From contig NC_135565.1 in NCBI RefSeq assembly GCF_964340395.1, positions 17,677,209-17,741,208 on the forward strand: a stretch of DNA of 64,000 bases, read 5' to 3'. This DNA comes from Glandiceps talaboti. Its lineage: Eukaryota; Hemichordata; Enteropneusta; Spengelidae. Below the pieces are notes generated by a model. That model was not told where the DNA came from and did no database searches. It saw only the letters and a list, made by a program, of their open reading frames with translations. The position numbers were made by a program, and so were the translations under genes. Position 1 is the first letter of the stretch, and every line of letters begins with the position of its first letter. Of the stretch, positions 35,997 through 48,539 are shown piece after piece.

Positions 35997-37129
35997 TAGC
36001 TGTATGTCTTAACATAAAAAGACATGATTATTATTTTTTTGCCTAATTCTACATCAAGACAATATGGCTGGTGTCATTGGTTTAACAGTGTTTAAAAAAC
36101 GGGTAAAACTGTTTTACTAAACTTACTTTCCAAAGTTTTCATAGCATAAGCTTGCATACTGCAAATCAGCAAATTATAAAATTGAAAAATGTAACCGAAC
36201 AAAATACAAAATGCACTAACAATGTATATGAAGCTGCAAACCTACATGTACAAATGTATGCTATCTGAGCATCTTCCTAGCCAGAAGTTCTGTAAGTATT
36301 CCTGACAAAATACATACAAGAACTCCACCCTTTGGGTGCATAACAGAAAGCAACTGACTGAAAAATTAATTTGGAAAAGAAAAAGCAAAGACATTTTTTT
36401 TTACTTGTAGATGGTATACCCACTCTGTATAATGAGCAGTGAGTTGATAATTTATTAAATTTCCCATGCCATCAGCAATGACTTACTAATATCTATCTCA
36501 CTTATTTCAGACTAAATTTCCAATATTACATTACAATCTAATAGATGTACGCTATTATTGACAACATCTGCAACCATAAACTTGTTATAACTTCATTTCT
36601 GTTGTTTTTGTTATGTGTAACACTCAATAATACATTATGTCAGCACTACAAGTACCCAGGCTATAATGCACGTACACAATCTAATGAAATCTAATGACCA
36701 CTCTAAATTCTGTATTATATGGATTATTATTAACATTCTTATAACCTCAAGGGCATTACATTTCAGCTAAATTTAGAAATATTAAATGAAGACATCCATT
36801 TTGATTTGAATTTCAGACATCATTTTTCAAGCTGCAATTGATAGAAAGATCTTAACCTTTATTGTAACAATCATCAGCACTAAATGCCCTAAATATTGAC
36901 AGGCATTAATTGTAAGGGAAATGTTCAGGTGTGTTCATTAATTTCCATTTAACATGGGGTTTCATCAGAAGCGTTTTCCGCTTGTAATTTGTAGATATAT
37001 ACTTGAAAGGTTATATTTGCCTACATGTATATGCTGTACAAAAAATAACCAAACCTGCTTAAGGTATATGCAAAAATGTTTACTAAATTTACTTTCCAAA
37101 AGTTTAGATATATGTGTTACATTTATGAC

Positions 37130-37420
37130 TGTTAAAATATGTGGTTATCATTTTGCATATATTAATTCTGCATAATCATGAATTATCAGTTTCCATTATG
37201 CATACATCATATCTTGTATGAATATTAATGAAATCATGTGGTTTTCATTTTGCATACATTATCTTTAATGAATACTGATGTTTTGATTTCATTAAATATA
37301 GTTGTACATAATTATGCACACATATTAATGAAATCATGTATACACTATCTGTTATGCATATTAATGAGATTATGTGGGTTTTCATCAAATATAATGTACA
37401 TAATTATGTATATTAATTTC
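37130..37420. repeat. AT-rich degenerate repeat with ATTAATGAAATCATGT
   Basis: ATTAATGA(A/G)AT(C/T)ATGT recurs at least three times with ATGCATATTAAT, CATAATTATG and TTTTCAT stretches between. It looks like an old minisatellite. The motifs also resemble homeodomain/POU sites. Confidence 0.65.
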
Positions 37421-37701
37421 AATGTAAATTTACATCAACAAGTTATATATCTATTGTTCTGAAAACAAAGTCATGCTTGCAACAACACTTTTTCTTGGTA
37501 AAGTCATCAATGAAACAGTTCGTCTTGGACAAGACAACATTTTCCAACTGCACATATAGTTAATATGTACAGATACATTAATGAACTGTCTTTGTTGTAC
37601 AGACAAAACATTTTTCAAATTTCTAGATTGGAAAGATTTTTATTTTATATCGGCCAACATCAAGTCAAGTCATCATGAAGAGACATTACATTTGTATACA
37701 T

Positions 37702-38080
37702 CAGTGTGCCCTCTATAAAGCCAATTTCACACACCACTGACACACAATTTCTAGTCACAGTGACACACCAAAATTTAGTGTTCCCCTATTTCTTACTATG
37801 TGGTGAGTGTGTCCTCTAAGCCCATTTGACACACCACTGATGCACACAATTTATAGTCACAGTGACACACCAAAATTTAGTGTTCTCCTATCTCTTACTA
37901 TGTGGTGAGTGTGTCCTCTAAGCCAATTTGACACACCACTGATGCACACAATTTCTAGACACTGTGACACCAAAATTTAGTGTTCCCTATCTCTTCCTAT
38001 GTGGTGATTCACAAGAAATGCCAGTTTTTATCGTTTTGACTCATAACAACAAAATTTGGCTATCATTAGAGGGCACACTG
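37702..38080. mobile_element. CAGTGTGCCCTCT-ended transposon, copy A, with internal tandem units
   Basis: Starts CAGTGTGCCCTCTA and ends TAGAGGGCACACTG. Flanks GTATACAT and GTCTACAT match 7 of 8, consistent with an 8-base target duplication as in hAT elements. The interior has three roughly 107-base tandem units, each beginning GTGTG/GTGTC-CCTCTA and carrying TTGACACACCACTGA and CAAAATTTAGTGTTC. Confidence 0.85.
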
Positions 38081-39239
38081 GTCTACATGTACATATCGAT
38101 AAACAACATATTTTTCAGGCATCGTGCTGAAACAAAAGTTTTCTCCTACTTTCTAAACAACATGTGAAATACTAAGAGGTATTTCCTATGAAAGCCTGAA
38201 AATGTATTTGCACAATTACCACCGTTAGAGTCCTCTTACTGAAGCCAATTTTGGTTAAAAAGTCTGTTTTTCGGCATCCCTCAAAAGAACAGCAAGCTAT
38301 CTTGTACCATGAGCAGTATCAAATAAAGCTATTTACTTCTCAAGAGTATGAGATGGATAATGTGTATGACTTTTCGTTGTCAGACATGGACCATGATGGC
38401 CTGTGTGTCTGTAACTTACCGCAGTGTGGGAATGATACAATGACATTATAGGAAGCAGGAGATATGCAACTATGACTTTCTACATTTATTATTTGTAAAG
38501 GTTGTAATGAGTGTCGTTTGGTGTGCAAGCAGCGTGTGGCACACTGCTTGGGTAGGGGTCCATTCCAAAATACAGTGGAATGATTCCGATTCACAATTTA
38601 CAAATAGCTTCCTAGGATAGACTTCCTTCCCTGGCCATGTTCACCATTAATGAAAACTTCAAAAAATTAATTATCTATCATGCCCTTGAGCAAGATTAGT
38701 ATGATTTCAGTTTATTCAAAGGGTAAATAAGGTCTATACATGTATATGTACGTAATACTAAAATCAATATCACAGTATGTGTTTTTCTGCTACCAAAACT
38801 ACTATAATTATTCTACTCTCTCTTACCAGATTTCTACCTTTCTAGATACTACCCTTTAATCAGAAATTTAAAAAGACTGCTACATGTATAGCTCTTTCTT
38901 ATTCTGTGATATTTCTTAAACTTTATGATGTCTTTCTACAACGTACATTCTTTGCCGTTTTTCTGTCTTTTTGTCATTATGATTACAAACTTTGTTGACG
39001 TAGGTAACTCAACAGGAGTACCCAGTTTTCTCCATGTGATGGACTACCCCTGAATGTCTTGTTTTCTTTATCATACAGTTTTCAAACAATAATGCATATT
39101 TGTATTTTTTTTCTTTATATGTACATAATGTAGTATCTATCTAAATATTATATATTATTATAACATGTTCAGTTCAATCTATGAGTGGATCTTTTCTCCT
39201 CTGTCACTAGACATGTATTCACTGTTGAATCAGTACCTA

Positions 39240-39475
39240 ACTTAGTAAATCAATCCATCAATTAAGCAATCAAGCAGTCAATCAACCAACCAATCAATTT
39301 ATCAACCAACCAACCAACCAACCAACCAATCAATCAACTGATCAATAAACTGATTTGTGAACCAACCAACCAACCAACCAACCAACCAACCAATCAATCA
39401 ATTTATCAATGAACTGATTTATCAACCAACCAACCAACCAACCAACCAACCAACCAATCAATCAATCCATCAACA
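39240..39475. repeat. CAAC/CAAT tetranucleotide microsatellite
   Basis: Two long CCAA blocks joined by CAATCAATTTATCAA-like segments that recur, so the array has a higher-order unit of about 60 bases. It is followed by ATTTATATAGTGCC, part of the dispersed repeat also seen at 62640. Confidence 0.95.
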
Positions 39476-40069
39476 AACCAATCACATTTATATAGTGCCT
39501 GAATACAGTAACAGTACATACCGGTACATGTAGTAATATTCAAAAAGCAGATGAGGAAAAGAAATATAAAGGTGTTTAAAATGCCCTTGTATGAGATAAG
39601 TTTGAAAGCCTTCCATCTACTCATGTTCAACATGAGCTATCACTGATATAGGTGATGTTGACGTGAGAAATCCAGTCTTTTTTAATAGTGAGTATCAAAT
39701 CAATCTCTAACTAATCCGACTTTTCTCCATTCTCTGGCTTCCTTCGTGACATTTTCTCTGCATCAAGGAGGAAACCACTTCCATTGCTATTCAACAAATG
39801 TCAGCGGACATTAATCCAAGGGTTTCTTTTGCCGAAGGGAGTCATCCGAAGTAGTACGTCATTGTATTTCCATGGCAACAATTGGTTGTATGGTGACAAC
39901 ACGAAGCAAACAAGTCGAGTGATTTCCTGCTTGTAAAGTATCAAAGACTCTCATCTCCTCAGATATGGCTTAACAAATCTAGCTATTCAGAAAGACTGTG
40001 GTAGGGATGGATTTAGTTGTATTTGAGGAATACTGATATCTCTATTTAATTGCTTATGACAAGAGGAGA

Positions 40070-40480
40070 ACACAAACTGAGGATTAGAAATGGAAAGCAT
40101 TTGGAAGAGGGATAAAAAGGATAAGAGAGAGGAAGAAAGGGAAAAGGAATTCAAAGGAAAGGGAGGTTCAAAAAAAGGGAAGGGATTGAAATGTATGAAA
40201 GAAAAAAAAGGAAATGGTTTATGGGAAGGAGTGAAAAACAGGTAAGGAATGGCAGGAAAGGGCAAAGCTTTTATTGGATAACACAAGGCTTGGGAACAAC
40301 AAGGAAACAGGAAGCAAGAAGTGGGAAAGAAAAGAAAGGGGAAGAAGGGAAGAGCAATTTAAATGAAAGCAGAGGTAAAAGAATGGGGTAGAAAGGAATG
40401 ACACTGAATGGAATGTCAAAGGAGAAAGGAAATGAATGGATGGGAAAGGAAGGGAGTGGGAAGAACATACAGGGTTTGGA
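40070..40480. repeat. Polypurine tract
   Basis: About 400 bases of strongly A+G-biased sequence (GGAAAG, GAAGGGAA) on the plus strand with few pyrimidine interruptions. Frames across it on the minus strand are Ser/Phe/Leu/Pro-rich artefacts. Confidence 0.85.
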
Positions 40481-41444
40481 TGGAAAAAGGACATAGATAT
40501 AGATATTCGATATATCACTATTGTATGACAATCTATTCAACTGTCCTATTATGGACTACTAGTATTTGAACTTCTCAATTAAAATGTAAAGTACTTCAAA
40601 AATCACTTTTGGATTATACAGGAAGTTCTAATAACATAGTTCCAATAATAATAATATGGCCGGGGGTGGGGGTGGTAAGGAGTGATTATATTTCTTATTG
40701 GCTTACAAAATTTCCCTCCCAAGAAACTAGAAATGCTACACTTTCTTATCTTTAAGCCACTTGGGAGGATAAGGGCAAAGATCTGGATGTTTATTTTTAA
40801 TTGTCTGTCAGGGGAAAACATAACTGAGGACATAAGAACTAGTACTGACCATTAATTATAACATATTTTAAAGAAAAAATTATAATATGGAATGTCTGTT
40901 CCCTTTGGAATGAAATATTATTGACATGTAGCTCATAAGTTTTTAACAAACTACAATTTGTACTGTCAGTGAATTTCACATTGAATTTACTAAACAGGAA
41001 ATCTTAAAACTTAAATTACTTCTCTAATTTAGCCGAGAGATAATATCACTTTTGAAGTATTACTCTACCTTTGGTATTTCAATAATTGGTTTTTCATATA
41101 TCTATAGACAAAATGACATTTCACTAATTACATGAAAGTCTAGAAATTAGACAGTGACTCACAATGATCCCTCCTCTTGTATACACATAGTTCAAAACTA
41201 TCATGATATTTGTTTGAACTCCTGAAACACGTCATCTAATGCCATGCTACTACTAGGCATGGTGAAGGAGTTACTACTGAAGGAATCCATGGCAGATCTC
41301 AGCAAGCATTTCCTACATGTTGTCATCTCCAGCTCATATTGCATCAGTTACTAATCCCAAATCAAGACACCATAGCAGGCAATAGCGTCAGCTAATCAGT
41401 GGATGTGATGAGGTATGGTTATATTATATTTGGAGTAATATGAT

Positions 41445-41945
41445 GACCGCTGAGAATGGAATTTTTAACAGTAAATGGATTTTTCTATGATATACACATT
41501 ACACTAGTATATCCTGTGGGATGTTCCAGCTAAAGTAATAACATCATCTTTCTATACTTATCTACCATACATTCCCCTAAAGTGCAAAAATGGAGATGAA
41601 ACACTCAGTTTTTATTTCACTGTGCTATACAAAGTCACATTCACTTTATTAAGTTCTAAACTGTCTAATTTTATGATTTCAACAGAGACTGACAAGGGGC
41701 AATCATGACAAAAAAACTGAAATTTTATGAGTATCATTTCTGAAGAGAGGTTCACTACATATATGCATAGAGAAATAAAAACTGAGTGTTTCATCTCCAT
41801 TTTTGCACTTTAGGGGAATGTATGGTAGATAAGTATAGAAAGATGATGTGATTACTTTAGCTGGAACATCCCACAGGATATACTAGTGTAATGAGTATAT
41901 CATAGAAAATTCTGTTTACTGTTAAAAATTCCATTCTCAGCGGTC
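41445..41945. mobile_element. Large inverted repeat, 173-bp arms
   Basis: Arms 41445-41617 and 41773-41945 are complementary with only a handful of mismatches, separated by 155 bases. Outer ends read GACCGCTGAGAATGG and its complement. It resembles a foldback element or an inverted duplication; no terminal target duplication could be assigned. Confidence 0.92.
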
Positions 41946-42158
41946 GACCATACATTCCCCTAAATATAAAGGGCAAAAATGGAGATGAAACACTCAGTTT
42001 TTATTTCACTGTGCTATACAAGTCACATTCACTTTATTAAGTTCTAAACTGTCTAATTTTATGATTTCAATGGAGACTGACAAGGGACATTCATGACAAA
42101 ATAACTGAAACTTTAAGAGTATTATTTCTGAAGAGAGGTTTACTACATATATGCCAAA
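41946..42158. repeat. Direct third copy of the arm plus spacer of the adjacent inverted repeat
   Basis: Matches 41567-41772 in direct orientation at about 90% or more, including the spacer. The array is therefore arm, spacer, inverted arm, then arm-spacer again. It is followed by an ATTC microsatellite at about 42279-42308. Confidence 0.9.
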
Positions 42159-42807
42159 GAGAACAAGTAACCATATATCAGAAAACAACTCCGACAGTAC
42201 ATGTACAATGTATTTTACCCAAGAATCAGTGGTATAATACAGTACCCGTACATACAATTTGCGCATTAATAAATAAATTTCATTCATTCATTCATTCATT
42301 CATTCATTAAAATTTATAAGCACAAGGTATGAACTTCTAAAAAGTGGGTATGACTATAAATATACATGTATCAAAGGACAGTCAACATACATAGTGTGCT
42401 CGAGTACGATAGAGGTAAAAGTACATTTGTACATGTGCGTTAATCTTGTCAACGTCACAGATATTAACTTTCAGGAGGTGGGCATGATTATGAATATCAA
42501 GGAACCATCAACAAGCTTAGTACATGAAAATTGCCTGCATCTTGTTGGCGAAGAAAGTAGACGCCAGAATATATGCTGCAGCCATATGTATTTATCCAAC
42601 ATTAATATCATACTATTGTTGAAGAGGAGACCTGCCTAGAGGAAATAGCTTGGTAAATACCATTCATTAGGCAGCCAAGATGTAGAATTCAATCATTTTA
42701 CATGAATAGCTTAGAGGAAATCTCCAATTGACATTGAGAAAGTTCGCTTCCTTTTGATAACCTTCCTTTATTACTGCAGGGATAATTGTCATTAAAATGT
42801 TCCTACA

Positions 42808-43075
42808 AAACATGAATATGTGACTGTTAACATTTGAAAATATCTCTGTACATGTGTGACTGTTAGAAAGGCAAAAACTGAGTATTGGACTGATAACCAT
42901 TGAAAATAAACCTACACATTACTGTTAGTGATTTTTAACATTTGAAATAAACTTTTATGACTGTTAGAAAGATAAAACGGGGTACGCCCGGGAAATGTTA
43001 ACAGTTCAAAATAAACGTACACATGTAATGGTAGTGACAGTTGAAAATAAACCAACACGTGACTGTCGAAAAACA
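42808..43075. repeat. Minisatellite with GTGACTGTTAGAAAG and TTGAAAATAAAC units
   Basis: Five or more diverged units of about 40-60 bases containing ACTGTTAGAAAG and (T/C)GAAAATAAAC(C/T). Confidence 0.75.
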
Positions 43076-46000
43076 TCATCAAAACCAGGACAATTGGAAA
43101 ATATTTGTGTTCCTTTCACTCCCAGTGGTTTAAAATTTTATCAATAGCAGCGAAAAATGTATCACATTTCAAGTGATTTTCCATCTGTTATACTCAGGGA
43201 TTCTAATTTCCATCAACAAAACACTTTCAACGAAGATACAAATAGAAAATTTACATTATCCTTGAAATAACAAAATCTTTGATTATTATTCAACATCATT
43301 GCAATGTAAAACCTCAGGCTCCTTCAGGCATCATCTAAGATGTTTCGTCATTATTTGTTATTGCGTCAATGGTGAAATATGCTTTGACTTGTGAGAATAA
43401 TTCCAAACTAATCTGTTCACTACATACATGAACCAGCTACATGTACATTGTATTCTGATCAGCAATAACTTTTTCATAATTTGAGATCATAGTATTTCTT
43501 GTTTGCTTATCATCAAAAGCCAATTCATCTTGTCTTGCTTCGCCAATTTCAATACCTACATTGTAACAGTTACCATTTCAATCTCAATCCAAAAAGACAC
43601 CCTGTTCAGATGACAAGCTCCACCAGCATAATGTCATGTGATGATAACACCACTTTCATGCATTTTTCTACAAAGGAAATTGCTGATTAAGAGTTACTTA
43701 TTATACATGTACAGTTTATTTCCTTAAGGTACATGGAAAAATGAATCTAAACTCTATGTACTGTGCATTCCCAATATTTTGCTCTGCTCAGCTCAGCATG
43801 CACAAACAAATATTACTCTCTGGTAATCGAGACTTCAGTTTACTATAAAGATAGGCACAAACTACATGTATATCTATGTTCTTCAATGTGGTAGATTACA
43901 CAAGTGGGGATAGTGGTTCCTCTGTTGTGCGACTCTAACCACCCTGTGATCAAGATAGTGTAAACATTGGAAGTACTAAAACAGAACACCACAGGCTCAT
44001 GGAACTCTGTCAATAAAACTCTGCAATGCCTACCTACTGAGACTATAAGTAAACCTACATCCATTCATTAGCTTATCACTGTTGTATCAACTTGTTCTGA
44101 CATTAATTTTAGAGTCATCTACACTACATGCATTCACAAAGCTTCACTGTGCTCAGCATACATGCATAAATATACTCCAGTCTAGCTACTGTGCATACAT
44201 ACATACATATAAATCTATTACACTATATTCTAGATAGTGTAAATGCATGAGTTTATAAACTGCATATATCTTTATATGTAACTGTACTCTAGCTTAGCAC
44301 ATGACTTCACAAAACTTTACTCCGCTCAGCATAAATCTGTACTCTACTCTAGAGAGTGTACATAAATCTCATATAAACAATGACAGTTTTATCACCACTA
44401 TCAAAACTAACTCTTTACCAGATAAAAGAATAACCGCAAGGCAGCAATAACATCAATCTTGTAACTAAAGATTAACATATGGTTGGCATTCATGCAATCA
44501 TGAATAATTACAAGGCACTATTTAATTTCATTATTCATATGACATCTCTTTGCAGAATGTATTGTTCTTTTAGATATCTGCTAAGTGTAAAGGTTTATGG
44601 GCAAATAAAAGTCATGATAAATTAACAATAATGGTCTTTGAATAGTGGATGAAGTATATGGTCAGGTGAAGGACAAACATTTAGGTTAGGAGTAGTCTAA
44701 TTCCTATACAGTATCCAAATGATCTATCCACACATAACAAAGCTTATCAGCAATAAATTGCTTTCTTAGGGATTTCATTAATTAGCAAGATAAATGAAAA
44801 GAAAATAGCTACCACAAAAGTACAAATAAACTCATTAATTGCGGAAGATGACTACAGATAAAGTTAAATGGCACACTTTGAATTAGAATACATGTGTTTA
44901 GATACACATTCAAGTTTTAATATATTTATTGGTATTTTGCATTTTATCCTTATTGGAAATTATAATGACTCTCCTCTGAATTTGTCTCATCAGTTCACCT
45001 CCCAGGCAGCTAGACCACAGTATTTTTTCCACTCTCACAGAAATACACAACAATGTACATTTATATCGTAACAAAGAAATCTCAATGGTCTCTCAACAAG
45101 AAAATAATGACTGCCAAAATGCATTTTTGCAAATGACATAAAACATTCCGGAACAATTCTGCATTCCGTGAATAATATGCTTTCCAATTGTACCACAACA
45201 TGTGGATCGCTACACACTGTAAGTGTTAAAAGATTCCATTTTGTAATGATAAAACAACCAGCTGTGAAAATTACTACATGTAGAGACACAAATATACAAG
45301 AAATGTATCAATTCAATTCTCAGTGGTCGTATCGCCACTTGTACATTAGAAATACCCAAAATAGTACTCTGATCGTCAAAGCAGGTGTTCAGATTACGAT
45401 TAACAGTGACATTTCTAGAGTGATAATGGTTGGAAAATATTGCAAGTATAAATGATTTGGAAAAATGCCAGAGTGCAATTATAGGCTCACTCAGTTAATC
45501 TTCTACATGTATGTTCCATATGGGACTGGAATGCCAGGAAAGAGAAATATCTGTGCATCGTTATCTGTAATGTGATCTGTAATGTGATCTGTAGAGAAGG
45601 CCAACCGTACCCAATTAGTTACAGCAATGCTATACATAGGTATTCTATCCATAGGCTGTGTCCAGTAACATCAGTTATTACAGACAAGGTAATATGCCCA
45701 TCGATGCAAGCTAATCTGCCAAGTGGTGTTTGACTTCAAGTTGTTTTTATACACATGTGCATTCATACAAAATACATTGTATATACATGTATGTACAAAC
45801 ACACATCCATACACTCACACAGACAAACACTCTAGCATGCCCATAGCATTACTGAACACCCCACCCCCACCCCAAGTTCAAATGCATACACTTGAAACCC
45901 AGTTAGATGGCTAAGCGTGAACAACGTTGGGACAAGTGTACATGCTGAGTGGTCATTCCTTGTCAACGATACCAATCACCTGTCATCAACTTAAGGAGCC

Positions 46001-46408
46001 TAACTCTATTCCTACCTGTACCCTACCCTGACTCCCTAGCTTTGATATAAATATGTACCATTGATAGTATTGAATCAGTTCACTGTTCTAGATTCTTGGC
46101 ACAATATTTATGCTTTATAATGTCTAGGCATGTATCACTTGTTTTCAGAACTTGGCGTCGTATCTGACAAACCATTCAAGTGTTATGATAATGATAACAA
46201 GGTTTGATGTGTTGACATTCAGTTCAGGAGAAGAATTTCAAAAACACCAAGGAAAAAAGTTTCACAGATACTACAGTCAAGAATGGGCAATATTTATGTT
46301 TCAGTACCTCCTATTATTAAAGTCTAATATATAGCACATACTAGATGTTCAAGATAGTATGTCGACGCGACGTTTACACAATGAAATTTCTGTTATGATT
46401 AAATGATT

Positions 46409-46519
46409 TTACAGCTCTTTCAGTTTTGACTATCATATGCAAATGTCCAACCAGGACTACACCTCCAGTCTATTTAAACTAAAATCATGTGGGGACACCG
46501 ATGTCGTCATCATGTTTAT
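46409..46519. repeat. Dispersed repeat, inverted relative to 47720-47836
   Basis: The complement of this segment shares GTCCTGGTTGGACATTTGCA, ATTTTAGTTTAAA-AGACTGGA and GTGTCCCCAC with 47720-47836, the interior of the element at 47593-48028. Confidence 0.85.
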
Positions 46520-47015
46520 ATGAATACCATAGGGGGGAATTCTGTACGAGAGTAACAGTATTGACTAGATGGAATAGTATGAAGATAACGTAGTATGGAA
46601 TGCAGTTCGTCAGGAACTAGATTAATATTCTACAGGACTTTAGGATTCATAGTGGACTTCTACTGTTCTGTCATTCCTATAGGCTTCCAGAAAACTTCTG
46701 TATTTACTATCATATCCTAGTGGGCAGCAGTCTAACATGATTCCTATGAAACTTCTACAGTTACATGTACCTTCATATGTCTAAAAGACCTCTGTTGTAC
46801 TGTCAGTTCTGATTTTCTTCTGGAAAATGACCAGAAATTGCAGAATGCTGTGAGAATATGACCTTGTGTCTGAAAAACACTAACACTTCACTACCTTAAA
46901 AAGCTGAACTCCTAAATTTTGCATTTGTCATCTCATTTGTTACTAAATGGCTTCATACAATAAAGTTTGCCATGACCTTATTTTCAAAGCAACTCCAGCT
47001 ATTAAAATGAGCCTA

Positions 47016-47290
47016 CAGGGCTCAAATTAATAGTAGTCCTGTGTCCACAGACAACCAATTCTTGTCTTGGGGCTACAATGTACCATAATTTGCAGCTAGT
47101 AGCCCACTCAGGCTACCACTGATTTTGCAATGATCTAAAGGATGGAAGATTTACGGACATATTTCCAATAGAAGAACTCTATTTTTAGTTCAGGAATATA
47201 GGACTACTGGTCACCATCCTTGGGCTACCAATTTCTGAAACTGGTAGCCCACTAAGACTACCAAAGAAAAAAGTTCATTTGAAGCCCTTG
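47016..47290. mobile_element. MITE with AGGGCTCAAATTA ends and internal GGTAGCCCACT repeats
   Basis: The left end CAGGGCTCAAATTAA and right end TTCATTTGAAGCCCTTG are imperfect inverted repeats. The interior carries two (C/T)AGTAGCCCACT/GGTAGCCCACT-type blocks followed by CTACCA. hAT-like termini are suggested, but no clear 8-base duplication is visible. Confidence 0.65.
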
Positions 47291-47592
47291 CCTAACACTG
47301 TATCTATTTCATAACACTTCAGGTACACGTATTTCCATGACCTAGCAATTTATTCCTTGGTTCATTGGGTTTCACCTTAAAGTTTACATGCAGGTGAGGT
47401 ACAGCAGATCAAGGAAGGACATGTAATAGATATTAATTGGCTGTAAAATGAACGTTAGTTTCATTATGCTTTATATGGTCTTTGATGTGACATCAGTAAA
47501 CATAAGTAGCAATTCGTTACAAAGTCATTAAGATTTTATTACTACCTCATGATGTTTCATCTCGGTTATTAAAGTGGAACAGCCTTCCAGTA

Positions 47593-48028
47593 GTCTAGAA
47601 TTCTAAACTGGTACAGTACATTAAGTTTTAAAAACTTCATTACTAATATCCAGTCTAGTCAAGAGGGTTATTCAAACACAGAAATCTGTGTTGCCCCCAA
47701 CCGTGTTCATATAAACAGGTTGACGTTGTTGTGTCCCCACGTGATTTTAGTTTAAACAGACTGGATCTGGAGTCCTGGTTGGACATTTGCATATCAGTGC
47801 AGTCCTAACAGTCAAAACAGCTGTATCAAATGAACTCATATTAATGAGCAATGACAACAGCCTGCCAGTTTGTGATGCACTACATGGACATGCACCCTTT
47901 GCGCTTCATTCATCACAGGGAAGCACCACAATTTAACACCTTTTGTAACCGTCTTGACTATACTGGGTATTAGTAATGAAGTTTTTAAAATGTAATGTAC
48001 TGTACCAGTTTAGAATTCTAGACTATAC
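47593..48028. mobile_element. MULE-like non-autonomous element with about 80-bp inverted ends and 10-bp target duplication
   Basis: Inverted ends of about 80 bases (left from GTCTAGAATTCTAAACTGG, right ending in its complement). CCTTCCAGTA is found directly outside both ends (47583-47592 and 48029-48038). A 9-10 base duplication with long inverted ends is the pattern of Mutator-like elements. No transposase frame is present. Confidence 0.82.
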
Positions 48029-48084
48029 CCTTCCAGTAAATAGAGACATTTTCATGAACTATGTGTTCTGGAAATTCATTTTAC

Positions 48085-48217
48085 GGGAGTCTGCAGAAAT
48101 AATTATTCATCGTTGAACAAAGAATATTGATCAGCCCAAAGCACTTATTCCCCTCAGTGTAAAACATCTCATGAGCATTCATTGTTCAACCAGGCATAAT
48201 TATTTCTGCTGACTCCC
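48085..48217. mobile_element. Short MITE, 133 bp, about 36-bp inverted ends
   Basis: GGGAGTCTGCAGAAATAATT at the left is matched by AATTATTTCTGCTGACTCCC at the right, continuing inward to GTTGAACAA and TTGTTCAAC. It lies 57 bases beyond the MULE-like element. Confidence 0.85.
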
Positions 48218-48539
48218 ATGAGACAATGGCTTACAGCAAATATACCTTATACAGGTACACGATCGACTTGATGCTTCTCTGAAATCACAAGTAATTGTAG
48301 GTGATGTAAAATCATGAAATGACTCTCCAGAATTCATAATTTACAAAAATGCCTTTTTTCCTGAAGTGGCATTCTCTTGTAAGTACTGCACAGATGAGAA
48401 GAGGCCATTCTATCCAAAAACAAGAACTATGAATTATTAGAAATCTGCATTTCCTGTATGCCAAAATTCGACGTTGCCAAAACATGTTTTTATCAAGATG
48501 TCAATATTAGCAAGAACGTCCCTTGCCTTTCATGCTGTG

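Noticed and set aside
38251-38594. Overlapping 66- and 84-codon frames on opposite strands
   Set aside because: No family resemblance, no splice context and no codon bias visible; chance frames.
41612-42287. Two related minus-strand frames in the duplicated segments sharing about 45 residues with conservative changes
   Set aside because: I compared codons: of eight differences five change the residue and three do not, close to the neutral expectation. The similarity reflects recent duplication, not coding constraint.
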